Part shown: in pieces, positions 1 through 6,542 of the stretch
Numbering within the stretch: position 1 is the first letter of the stretch
Layout of the letters: each line of letters begins with the position of its first letter
DNA from: Actinomycetales bacterium Ga0077552
GTDB taxonomy: Bacteria; Actinomycetota; Actinomycetes; Actinomycetales; Microbacteriaceae
DNA: 22,254 bases
Direction of reading: 5' to 3'
NCBI GenBank assembly: GCA_001464255.1
Contig: LNFD01000128.1
Span: 1-22,254 of the forward strand
Translations under genes and position numbers: made by a program
Notes under the pieces: generated by a model
Seen by the model: the letters and a program-made list of their open reading frames with translations, nothing else
Database searches by the model: none
What the model was told of the DNA's origin: nothing

Positions 1-702
1 GTGCGCCGCCACTTGAGCGAGATCTCGGGCTACACCATGGTCACCTCGCCCGACCTCATCGAGGCGACGAGCGACACGGGCATCTTCATGACCGTGTCGG
101 GCACGCTCAAGCGCGCCGCGGTGAAGCTCTCGAAGATCTGCAACGACCTGCGCCTGCTCTCGAGCGGCCCGCAGGCGGGCTTCGGCGAGATCAACCTGCC
201 CCCGCGCCAGGCGGGCAGCTCGATCATGCCCGGCAAGGTGAACCCCGTGATCCCCGAGGTCGTCAACCAGGTCGCGTTCTCGATCATCGGGGCGGATGCC
301 ACGGTCACCGCGGCGGTCGAGGGCGGCCAGCTGCAGCTCAATGCGTTCGAGCCCGTCATCGCCACGAGCATCATGCAGTCGCTCGCGTGGATGTCGAACG
401 CGTGCCGCACGCTGCGCCTCAACTGCATCGACGGCATCACCGCGAACAAGGAGCGCCTGCACGAGATGGTCGAGGCGAGCGTCGGGGTCGTCACGGCGCT
501 CACGCCGTACATCGGCTACCAGGAGTCGGCGGCGCTTGCCTACGAGGCGCTCGCCTCGAAGGTGCCCATCCGCCAGCTCGTCATCGAGCGCGGGCTCATG
601 ACGGAGGCCGAGATCGCCAAGGTACTCTCGCCCGAGCGGCTGAGCGGCGTCGTACCGGCGACCGGGGCCATCCCGCTGCCGATGGTGGCACCCGAGAACT
701 GA
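1..702 (+). CDS. aspA: Aspartate ammonia-lyase, C-terminal part (5' end outside window)
   Basis: The enzyme deaminates L-aspartate to fumarate and ammonia in the cytoplasm as a homotetramer. The frame is open from base 1 and ends at TGA 700-702, giving 233 residues, about half of a usual ~470-residue subunit, so the gene begins upstream of the window; the GTG at base 1 is not a credible start. The fumarase/aspartase superfamily signature GSSIMPGKVNP lies at residues 72-82, and its first serine (73) corresponds to the catalytic serine of the mobile loop. The following segment NQVAF and the C-terminal helices (ending in PLPMVAPEN) are typical of aspartase rather than fumarase C, although class II fumarase remains a minor alternative. 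It converges with the Ada/AlkA gene, only 4 bases apart, with no visible hairpin between them. Confidence 0.9.
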   Translation: MRRHLSEISGYTMVTSPDLIEATSDTGIFMTVSGTLKRAAVKLSKICNDLRLLSSGPQAGFGEINLPPRQAGSSIMPGKVNPVIPEVVNQVAFSIIGADATVTAAVEGGQLQLNAFEPVIATSIMQSLAWMSNACRTLRLNCIDGITANKERLHEMVEASVGVVTALTPYIGYQESAALAYEALASKVPIRQLVIERGLMTEAEIAKVLSPERLSGVVPATGAIPLPMVAPEN

Positions 703-706
703 TCCC

Positions 707-2245
707 TCAGGGCGCGCGGCGCTGCGCGGGCGGCGCCGCGCGCCACAGGTGCAGGGTCGCGTACGAGCGCCACGGCGCCCAGCGCGTGCCGAGCGCCGCG
801 GCCTTGCGCGGGCTCGTGGCCGCGCCGAGCGCGCGCAGGGTGCGCAGCAGCACGAGGTCGGTGTCGAGCAGCAGGTCGGGGGAGCCCAGCACGCGCAGCG
901 CCACGTAGTCGGCCGTCCACGGGCCGATGCCGGGCATGCGGAGCAGGCGGTCGCGGAGCTCGGCGGTCGTGAGGCCGACGTCGAGCACGAGCGCGCCCGA
1001 GGCGAGCGCTTCGGCGGTCTCGACGATCGTGCGCACCCGACGGGCCGGGCCGCGCAGCACCGCGGCGCCGTTCTCGGCGATGAGGGCCGCCGAGGGGAAC
1101 CGCCGCAGCGCCCCCGTCTCGACCGCCGGCGCGAGGTCGGCCGCGAGCCGCCCCAGCACGGTGCGGGCGGCCGGCAGCGAGATCTGCTGGCCGACGATCG
1201 TGCGCAGCAGCGTCTCGGCCGGGTCGACCGAGCCGGGGATGCGGATGCCCGGCTGCGCGGCGACGAGCGGGCCGAGCAGGGGGTCGCGCGCGAGCGCGGC
1301 GTCGATCGCGGCCGCATCGGCGTCGAGATCGAACCAGCGGCGGATGCGCGTCGTGAGCGGGGCGACATCGCCCAGAGCGGCGAGCGTCGCGAGCACCCGC
1401 ACTCCCGCACGATCAGGGTCGAGCTCGACGCGCACGAACGCCGGGCCGCCCGGCAGCTCGATCCAGCGCTCGACCCCGGTGAGCGCGCCCGCATCGTCGA
1501 CGACCATGCGCTCGACGCCCGTGACGGCGTGGTCGGCGATGTACTGCAGTACGCCCCGGCCGTCGAAGGGCTCGCGCGCGGCGAGCCGCAGCGACACCGG
1601 GGTACCGGGAGTGCTCGCCTCGGGATCGACGTCGAGGGCGCCGCGCGTGCCGCTCGCGGGGTCGTGCCCGTGCCGGCCGCGCCGGGCGAGCGCGCGCAGC
1701 TCGAGGGGTGTGAGCCCGTAGACCTCGCGCACGGTGTCGTTGAACTGCCGGATGCTCGAGAACCCGGCCGCGAACGCGACCTGCGAGGCGGGCAGCGCTG
1801 TGCCCGCGAGCAGTGCCCGCGCCGTCTCGGCGCGGTGGGCGCGCGCGAGCGCGAGCGGGCCGGCGCCGAGCTCTGCCGTCAGCACGCGCGAGAGCTGCCG
1901 GGTGCTGTAGCCGAGGCGGTCGGCGAGGCCCGGCACCCCGTCGCGCTCGACCGCGCCGTCGAGGATGAGCCGCATGGCGCGGCCGGCGAGGTCGTCGCGC
2001 AGGTTCCACTCGGGGTTGCCGGGCATGGCGTCGGGCTGGCAGCGCTTGCACGCGCGCAGCCCCGCCTCGTGCGCGGCGGCCGCCGTCGGGTAGAAGCGCA
2101 CGTTGCCCGGTCGCGGCGTCGCGGCGGGGCAGCTCGGTCGGCAGTAGATGCCTGTGCTGTGCACGCCCGCGATGAACTGCCCGTCGAACCGCGCGTCACG
2201 CGCGGCGAGCGCACGGTAGCAGCGGTCGGGGTCGAGAGGGGGCAC
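707..2245 (-). CDS. Ada-type methylphosphotriester domain fused to AlkA DNA-3-methyladenine glycosylase
   Basis: This is a 512-residue DNA-alkylation repair protein. From the chosen GTG start (2245) the order is: Ada zinc domain (residues 9-72) with the four cysteines C35, C39, C66 and C69, where the Ada family binds Zn and accepts a methyl group; an AraC-type helix-turn-helix region (about 85-185); an AlkA N-terminal domain (about 215-320); and a HhH-GPD glycosylase domain with hairpin MPGIGPWTADY (437-447) and probable catalytic Asp463 in DTDLVLLR. The C-terminal methyl-acceptor domain of E. coli Ada is absent, so the architecture is AdaA-AlkA: a methylation sensor/activator joined to a base-excision glycosylase. 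The frame stays open to 2380, but that would run into the divergent prsW-like gene. The GTG at 2245 directly precedes the conserved PLDPDRCYRAL start and has CACGCT six bases upstream, so it may be leaderless. Self-activation is likely from the family. Confidence 0.88.
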   Translation of the reverse strand: MPPLDPDRCYRALAARDARFDGQFIAGVHSTGIYCRPSCPAATPRPGNVRFYPTAAAAHEAGLRACKRCQPDAMPGNPEWNLRDDLAGRAMRLILDGAVERDGVPGLADRLGYSTRQLSRVLTAELGAGPLALARAHRAETARALLAGTALPASQVAFAAGFSSIRQFNDTVREVYGLTPLELRALARRGRHGHDPASGTRGALDVDPEASTPGTPVSLRLAAREPFDGRGVLQYIADHAVTGVERMVVDDAGALTGVERWIELPGGPAFVRVELDPDRAGVRVLATLAALGDVAPLTTRIRRWFDLDADAAAIDAALARDPLLGPLVAAQPGIRIPGSVDPAETLLRTIVGQQISLPAARTVLGRLAADLAPAVETGALRRFPSAALIAENGAAVLRGPARRVRTIVETAEALASGALVLDVGLTTAELRDRLLRMPGIGPWTADYVALRVLGSPDLLLDTDLVLLRTLRALGAATSPRKAAALGTRWAPWRSYATLHLWRAAPPAQRRAP

Positions 2246-2329
2246 CCGCTCAGCGTGCCAGGTGGCGGATGCCCGCACCAGCGGGAATCGGACACCGCGG
2301 CACCCCTGCCCGTGCGCGGGGCCCGCCGC

Positions 2330-2335
2330 TACAGT
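2330..2335 (+). promoter_or_regulatory. Probable -10 element TACAGT of a leaderless transcript
   Basis: TACAGT fits the actinobacterial TAnnnT -10 consensus and ends 7 bases before the ATG at 2343. There is no Shine-Dalgarno sequence, so transcription would start at or next to the start codon. The -35 region is not recognisable. Confidence 0.5.
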
Positions 2336-2342
2336 TGCCCTC

Positions 2343-2627
2343 ATGACCGCGACGCCCGCCCCCCAGGGCCCCCGCCCCACGCCCGACTACACCTCGACGG
2401 GCACGGGCCTCGCGCCCGCCGCCGCGCCGGCCGCCGCGCCGGAGGAGGTGCGGCTCGAGACGCAGCAGGCGGCGCAGCCCGTGCTCGGCACGCTGCCGCG
2501 CCGCTCGAACGCGGGGCTCGTCGTCGCGGCCGTGATCGGCTTCATCGTGCTCGCGCTCGTGATGCTGTTCGTGCTCGCCTACCTGTTCGTCGGGCTCGGC
2601 CCGGCGGGCGTCAGCTCATGCCGCTGA
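2343..2627 (+). CDS. N-terminal fragment of a frame-broken PrsW-like protein
   Basis: This 94-residue reading frame has a Pro/Ala-rich cytoplasmic start (about residues 1-55) and one membrane segment (about 58-85, VVAAVIGFIVLALVMLFVLA), then ends at TGA 2625-2627 just after YLFVGLGPAGV. In intact actinobacterial PrsW-like proteins this segment is the first transmembrane helix and is followed directly by the PLTIVxxxxRWIDRWEPEP region. That region is present here in another frame, starting at 2618. The fragment and the main part overlap by 10 bases around ATGCCGCTGA. Either a small out-of-frame deletion (length of 1 modulo 3) has broken the gene, or the two parts are made separately by coupled translation, or the base sequence has an error. 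There is no homopolymer run at the break. Confidence 0.6.
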   Translation: MTATPAPQGPRPTPDYTSTGTGLAPAAAPAAAPEEVRLETQQAAQPVLGTLPRRSNAGLVVAAVIGFIVLALVMLFVLAYLFVGLGPAGVSSCR

Positions 2628-3586
2628 CGATCGTGTTCTGGGGCATCCGCTGGATCGATCGGTGGGAGCCCGAGCCTCGGGGCGCCCTCGTCTTCGCGTT
2701 CCTCTGGGGGGCGGGCGTGAGCGTGCTCATCGCGCTCATCGTCGACGCCGAGATCCAGAACATCATCGCCGCCGCGGGGCTCGGCGAGTTCGGGGCCGAG
2801 TTCTTCGGCGCCGTCATCCAGGCCCCCATCGTCGAGGAGGTCGGCAAGGGCCTCGGCGTGCTGCTGCTGTTCTTCGCCGTGCGACGCCACTTCGACGGTC
2901 CCGTCGACGGCATCGTCTACGCCGCCTGGGTCGCCGGCGGCTTCGCGTTCACGGAGAACATCCTCTACTTCGGCAGCGAGCTCGCCGCGGGCAGTGCCGC
3001 GGGCACGGTCGAGGTCTTCTTCATCCGCGGCATCATGTCGCCCTTCGCGCACGTCATGTTCACGGCCTTCATCGGCGCCGCGATCGGCTTCGCCGCCCAG
3101 CGCCCCGGCTGGTTCCGCGGCGTCGTCGCCTTCCTCATCGGCCTCATCCCCGCCGTGCTGCTGCACGCGTTCTGGAACGGCGTGCTCTTCTTCATCAGCG
3201 ACTTCTACGGCTACTACCTGCTCGTGCAGGTGCCGATGTTCCTCGTCGCGGTCTGGCTCGTCTCGCTCCTGCGCCAGCAGGAGCGCCGCGTCACGGCCGA
3301 GCGCCTCGCCGAGTACGCGCAGGTCGGCTGGTTCCACCCCGACGAGGTCGCGATGCTCGCGAGCCCGGGCGGTCGGCGAACGGCGATGTCGTGGGCGCGG
3401 TCGCGCGGCGTGGGTCCGCTCATGAAGGCGTTCATCCGCGACGCGACGCGCCTGGCGTACGCGCGCCACCGCATCCTGGGCGATCGGGATTCGATCGGCG
3501 CGCAGGCCGACGAGGCCGAGCTGCTGCAGCGGGTCGCGGCCTCGCGGCACGCGCTGCGCGGTGCTGTGCCCGCCCCGGCCGCCTGA
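2618..3586 (+). CDS. PrsW-type intramembrane protease, main part (frame-broken gene)
   Basis: This 322-residue frame (ATG 2618) is the catalytic body of a PrsW-family membrane protein. PrsW proteases cleave anti-sigma factors or other membrane substrates in Bacillus and relatives; the substrate here is unknown. It begins at PLTIVFWGIRWIDRWEPEP and carries the family motifs: paired glutamates EEVGKG (73-78), FTEN (111-114), His145 in the FAHVMFTAF helix and HAFWNG (183-188). There are about seven hydrophobic segments, then a hydrophilic tail (about 220-322). The first membrane helix of the family is missing from this frame and is encoded just upstream in another frame (2343-2627). No Shine-Dalgarno is visible before 2618, so efficient independent translation would depend on coupling across the 10-base overlap. 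It converges with the next gene 6 bases downstream. Confidence 0.75.
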   Translation: MPLTIVFWGIRWIDRWEPEPRGALVFAFLWGAGVSVLIALIVDAEIQNIIAAAGLGEFGAEFFGAVIQAPIVEEVGKGLGVLLLFFAVRRHFDGPVDGIVYAAWVAGGFAFTENILYFGSELAAGSAAGTVEVFFIRGIMSPFAHVMFTAFIGAAIGFAAQRPGWFRGVVAFLIGLIPAVLLHAFWNGVLFFISDFYGYYLLVQVPMFLVAVWLVSLLRQQERRVTAERLAEYAQVGWFHPDEVAMLASPGGRRTAMSWARSRGVGPLMKAFIRDATRLAYARHRILGDRDSIGAQADEAELLQRVAASRHALRGAVPAPAA

Positions 3587-3592
3587 CGCGGC

Positions 3593-4654
3593 TCAGCGGT
3601 AGCTGAGGATGATGCCGCCGAGCCACAGCACCATGAACGACACGAGCGCGATGATCGTGCCCCACGGCACGCCGCGGCGCAGCCGCTGACCCTGCGGGGC
3701 GACGAGGTTCGCCGCGAACTCGCCCACGCGCTCGTCGACGTAGCGGTCGGTCTGCGTGAGCGTCTTCGCGCCGACCGTCGACACGATGCCGAGCAGTCGC
3801 TGGTAGGTGGCGGGGTCGCCGAGCGCGAAGGGCCGGGCGCTGTAGACGAACATCCACTGGTCGACGATCTCGACGTCGAACGGGGCGGCCTCGTCGATGA
3901 GCAGCGCCATGAGGTCGGGTGTGAAGACGTAGAGCGCGTCGCGCTCGTACTGGCGAGGGCAGTACAGCGTGAAGTACCGGTTGAAGTCGCCCTCGAGCGA
4001 GAGCACCTGCTCGCGCGAGAACACGGCGGGCAGGTTCGTCGCGCCGAGCAGCCCGTTGTTGGCACGCGAGTCGAGCAGCATGTGCGGCAGCGCGCGGTCG
4101 AGGTGCAAGGCGAGGAAGCCCCAGTCGTGGGTCGAGCGGTTCTTGCCGCTGCCTGTCACATAGCGGTAATTGCCGAAGTCGAGAAAGCGCTCGCCCGTCG
4201 TGCGGAAGTGATCGGTCACCTGACGCGAGGTTCCGATGCCGAAGATCGCCCCGGGGTACGTCGGCGCAATGCTCACCGGCTCGTAGTGCAGTCCGTTCGC
4301 CTCGGCAAAGCGGGCCATGCGCAGGCGGTTCTGCCACTGCGAGCCTCCCGCGCGCACCGCCCGCACCACGAGCACCGCGGCGATTGCGATGATGAGCAGA
4401 GCTGGCACTGCCCCCACGAACTGCGTGGCGTCGAATTGGCCGCTGCCGACAGTTGCGATGGCGGCGATCGCGGGAACCAGAACCGAGAGGCCCAACACCG
4501 TGGCCATGAGGCCGCCGAGCACCCACGTGATGACACGCACGATCTGCTCCGATTGCGCGGTCGGACGGGCGGAGAGCGTCGCACGGCGAAACGCGACGAC
4601 CTCGTCACGGCTCGGCACGGCGAACAGCGGCGAGTAGTCGATCGTGCGGTCCAC
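3593..4654 (-). CDS. Hypothetical membrane protein with large soluble domain
   Basis: This 353-residue protein of unknown function has two N-terminal membrane segments (about 41-67 and 80-100), a soluble domain of some 230 residues, and one C-terminal membrane helix (about 333-352). I do not recognise a named domain with certainty. The order of helices and the soluble part (NRLRMARFAEANGLHYEP, later DRALPHMLLDSRANN and YERDALYVFTPDLMALLID) resemble actinobacterial membrane proteins annotated as hypothetical or as DUF3137-like. The start is GTG 4652-4654. CAACAT lies six bases upstream on the same strand and no Shine-Dalgarno is seen, so it is probably leaderless. It is divergent from the zinc-ribbon gene across a 285-base gap with tandem dyads. 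Confidence 0.7.
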   Translation of the reverse strand: MDRTIDYSPLFAVPSRDEVVAFRRATLSARPTAQSEQIVRVITWVLGGLMATVLGLSVLVPAIAAIATVGSGQFDATQFVGAVPALLIIAIAAVLVVRAVRAGGSQWQNRLRMARFAEANGLHYEPVSIAPTYPGAIFGIGTSRQVTDHFRTTGERFLDFGNYRYVTGSGKNRSTHDWGFLALHLDRALPHMLLDSRANNGLLGATNLPAVFSREQVLSLEGDFNRYFTLYCPRQYERDALYVFTPDLMALLIDEAAPFDVEIVDQWMFVYSARPFALGDPATYQRLLGIVSTVGAKTLTQTDRYVDERVGEFAANLVAPQGQRLRRGVPWGTIIALVSFMVLWLGGIILSYR

Positions 4655-4798
4655 AGCGTCATGTTGGCACGCCCGCCGCGTGCGGGGAAGAATCCCGAGA
4701 ACAGACTCGCCGCCCAGTGGCGGGGCGATGCCTCCGGCGCACCTGGGCGGCGAGTTGACCTGAGTCCAGTGTGCGCCCGCCCTGTGCCGCCCGTCAAT

Positions 4799-4845
4799 CC
4801 CCGGGCGTGCGTCGCACGCCGACCCCCGGGCGTGCGTCGCCCGCC
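4799..4845. repeat. Tandem GC-rich dyads, 25-base period
   Basis: The 17-mer CCCCGGGCGTGCGTCGC occurs at 4799-4815 and again at 4824-4840. The first copy is part of a perfect dyad, GGCGTGCG-T-CGCACGCC (4804-4820). The second dyad (4829-4845) has one mismatch (A to C). The pair sits upstream of the -10-like TAGCCT at 4878-4883, in the gap between divergent genes, where an activator or shared repressor could bind. The binding protein is unknown. Confidence 0.6.
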
Positions 4846-4877
4846 AATGGGGGGAGGCTTCGGCCGGACGCCCTTGC

Positions 4878-4883
4878 TAGCCT
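4878..4883 (+). promoter_or_regulatory. Candidate -10 element TAGCCT for the zinc-ribbon gene
   Basis: TAGCCT fits TAnnnT and lies 56 bases before the ATG at 4940, allowing a leader of roughly 50 bases that carries the Shine-Dalgarno TTGAGGAG (4923-4930). The -35 is not clear. The tandem dyads end 32 bases upstream. Confidence 0.4.
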
Positions 4884-4939
4884 GGCCAGCGACGAGGCGC
4901 GGTCATGTCCGCGGTCGAGGGGTTGAGGAGTCACGCACG

Positions 4940-5515
4940 ATGTCGACCTGCTCCGAGTGCGCCGCTCCGCTGCGCGAGGGCGCGCGCTTCTGCACGCGCT
5001 GCGGGGCTCCCGTGCACGCGGCGCCCACTCCCGCTCCCGTCGCGGCGGTCGCGGCGGCGGAGACGGTCGTTGCGCCCGACCCGGCACCGGTCGCCGAGCC
5101 CGAGGTGATCCCGGACCGCATCCCGACCCGCGGCCGCTCGACCCCGCCGCCGGCGCGCAGCTCGGCCGCGACGTGGGCGTTCGTCACGGGGGTGGCGCCC
5201 CTGCTCGTCTCGGTGACGGGCAACCTCGTGGCCGCGCAGCTCGGGGTCGCGGCGCTCGAGCGCGTCGCCGCGGGCGACCCGCAGGGCGCCTGGGCGCCCG
5301 TGCTCGTGACACTCGCCCTCGTGTTCGTCGCCAACGCCGCTCTGCTCACGGTGTGCACGATCGCGGGTGGCCGCGGGCTGCGCGAGACCGCCAACGGCAT
5401 CACCCGCGGGCGCGGGCTCGCGGTCGCGGGGCTCGCGGCGGGTGGCGTGAACCTCGTGCTCTGGGTCGCCGGGCTCATCGTGAGCATCAGCGGCCTGGGC
5501 GCCGTGCTCGTCTGA
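4940..5515 (+). CDS. Zinc-ribbon domain membrane protein
   Basis: This 191-residue protein has an N-terminal zinc ribbon of the CxxC...CxxC type (C4, C7, C18, C21), a Pro/Ala-rich linker (about 25-75), and three hydrophobic segments (about 78-100, 118-143, 158-190). Such zinc-ribbon plus DUF4190-like membrane proteins are common in Actinobacteria and have no assigned reaction. The start ATG is supported by TTGAGGAG ending 9 bases upstream and by the ribbon beginning at residue 4; the much longer open frame upstream is out of character and is not used. The C-terminus is hydrophobic to the last residue. The possible control site is the tandem dyad pair in the upstream gap. Confidence 0.75.
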   Translation: MSTCSECAAPLREGARFCTRCGAPVHAAPTPAPVAAVAAAETVVAPDPAPVAEPEVIPDRIPTRGRSTPPPARSSAATWAFVTGVAPLLVSVTGNLVAAQLGVAALERVAAGDPQGAWAPVLVTLALVFVANAALLTVCTIAGGRGLRETANGITRGRGLAVAGLAAGGVNLVLWVAGLIVSISGLGAVLV

Positions 5516-5561
5516 GGCGCACCCCTTCCGCGTCTCGCGCCCCCAGCATCCACCAGGCCGT

Positions 5562-5579
5562 CTGCCAGCGGACTGCCAG
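5562..5579 (+). repeat. Direct repeat CTGCCAG, 11-base period
   Basis: CTGCCAG occurs at 5562-5568 and 5573-5579, an 11-base spacing that puts both copies on the same face of the helix. They lie about 37 bases upstream of a -10-like TACTAG (5616-5621) in the region ahead of the DUF4397-sortase-sigma module, a typical position for an activator site. Confidence 0.4.
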
Positions 5580-5615
5580 GTTCGCGCGCATCCGAAACGG
5601 CCGCTCGGTCGGAAG

Positions 5616-5621
5616 TACTAG
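5616..5621 (+). promoter_or_regulatory. Candidate -10 element TACTAG upstream of the surface module
   Basis: TACTAG is a partial TAnnnT match 74 bases before the ATG at 5690. The -35 region contains CCGAAAC (5592-5598), which is not a clear match to a housekeeping or ECF consensus, so which sigma factor reads it is open. Autoregulation by the ECF factor encoded in the module is a reasonable guess only. Confidence 0.3.
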
Positions 5622-5643
5622 GTGAAGGCACTTCCGCCTGACG

Positions 5644-5670
5644 CCCCGAGAGGGGAACGCCCTCTCGGGG
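5644..5670 (+). promoter_or_regulatory. Strong hairpin in the 5' leader of the DUF4397 gene
   Basis: CCCCGAGAGGG (5644-5654) and CCCTCTCGGGG (5660-5670) form a perfect 11-bp stem with loop GAACG. It ends 8 bases before the ribosome binding site AAGGAGG (5679-5685). There is no T-run, so it may stabilise the mRNA or act as an attenuator rather than terminate the preceding gene. Confidence 0.55.
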
Positions 5671-5689
5671 GCCCTACCAAGGAGGAACC

Positions 5690-6517
5690 ATGCGCAACCG
5701 TATTCTCGCGGGGCTGGGCGTCGCCGCCCTCGCCACCGTTGGCGTCGCCGCTCCGGCGAACGCTGTCAGTGACTCGACCGCCGATGTGTGGGTCGTTCAC
5801 GCTATTCCCGGCGCGACCGTTGACGTCTACCTGGACGGCACCCGCATCATCGATGACTTCGTGCCGGGCACCTTCCGTCCGTTCGTTGACCTCGCTCCTG
5901 GCGACTACACCGTCGAAATCGTGGCTTCTGACTCCGACGCTCCGGCGGATGGCGGGGCAGTCATTGTCGACCTCGACGTAACTGTCGCGGCTGGCGTGTC
6001 CTACACTCTGGTGGCTCAGCCGGGTACGGGTACGCCCGAAATCACGGCCTTCGAGAACGACCTCACCCCCGCCGCTGCTGGCAATGCGAGCGTTACTGTT
6101 CGTCACACGGCCAACGCCCCGGCCGTTGACGTGGTCGCCCTGCCCAACACGGTTCTGTTCCCTGGGGTGACTAACGGTCAAGAGGGCAATGTCACCGTGC
6201 CGGCTGGAAGCTACGACCTCCAGGTGCAGGTTGACGGTGATGACCCGCAGGCAGTGGCAATTGATCTGCCCGACACGGTGCTCGCCGCCGGTACGCACTA
6301 CTTCATCCACGCCTTCGGCGCGGCTGGCGGACCCTACTCGGCGATCGTTTTCACCATCGGTGACACCCCTGCCGGCGTGCCCGCTGGTTCGGCTGGTCTC
6401 GTGGCCGAGGAGGATGCAAACCCTGCCCTCATCGCGGGTGGCGCGGCTCTCCTTGCCCTGCTGGTCGCTGGTGGCGTGCTCTTCGCGCGTCGCCAGGCAG
6501 CCGAGTCCGGACGCTGA
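5690..6517 (+). CDS. DUF4397 exported protein with C-terminal membrane/wall anchor
   Basis: This 275-residue surface protein begins with a signal peptide (about 1-25, cleavage probably after PANA). Two beta-rich repeats follow, at about 32-125 (starts ADVWVVHAIPGATVDVYLDG) and 133-225 (starts ASVTVRHTANAPAVDVVALP), as in DUF4397 proteins. The tail has VPAGSAG (230-236), a short acidic stretch, a hydrophobic helix (247-266), and ARRQAAESGR. This is the layout of a sortase sorting signal, but there is no LPXTG; VPAGSAG may take its place. The strong Shine-Dalgarno AAGGAGG and a leader hairpin suggest high expression. The next gene, 25 bases on, is a class F sortase, which makes this its most likely substrate. 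Codons here use T and A in third position more freely than in neighbouring genes. Confidence 0.85.
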   Translation: MRNRILAGLGVAALATVGVAAPANAVSDSTADVWVVHAIPGATVDVYLDGTRIIDDFVPGTFRPFVDLAPGDYTVEIVASDSDAPADGGAVIVDLDVTVAAGVSYTLVAQPGTGTPEITAFENDLTPAAAGNASVTVRHTANAPAVDVVALPNTVLFPGVTNGQEGNVTVPAGSYDLQVQVDGDDPQAVAIDLPDTVLAAGTHYFIHAFGAAGGPYSAIVFTIGDTPAGVPAGSAGLVAEEDANPALIAGGAALLALLVAGGVLFARRQAAESGR

Positions 6518-6542
6518 TTGAACGCACTGTAGGAGACTGATA

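Noticed and set aside
749..3586. A 945-codon open frame on the plus strand across the Ada/AlkA gene and the PrsW-like gene
   Set aside because: Its first 620 codons are the Arg/Ala/Glu-rich antisense of the Ada/AlkA gene, a usual effect of high GC; only the part from 2618 on has protein-like sequence.
5644..5670. Hairpin read as a terminator of the zinc-ribbon gene
   Set aside because: It lies 129 bases after that stop, has no T-run and sits directly before the ribosome site of the next gene, so a leader element is more likely.
5618..6310. A 230-codon open frame opposite the DUF4397 gene
   Set aside because: The plus-strand frame has a signal peptide, domain repeats and a strong ribosome site; the opposite frame has none.
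6377..6517. A standard LPXTG sorting signal in the DUF4397 protein
   Set aside because: No LPXTG or LAXTG is present before the C-terminal helix; only the VPAGSAG candidate remains.
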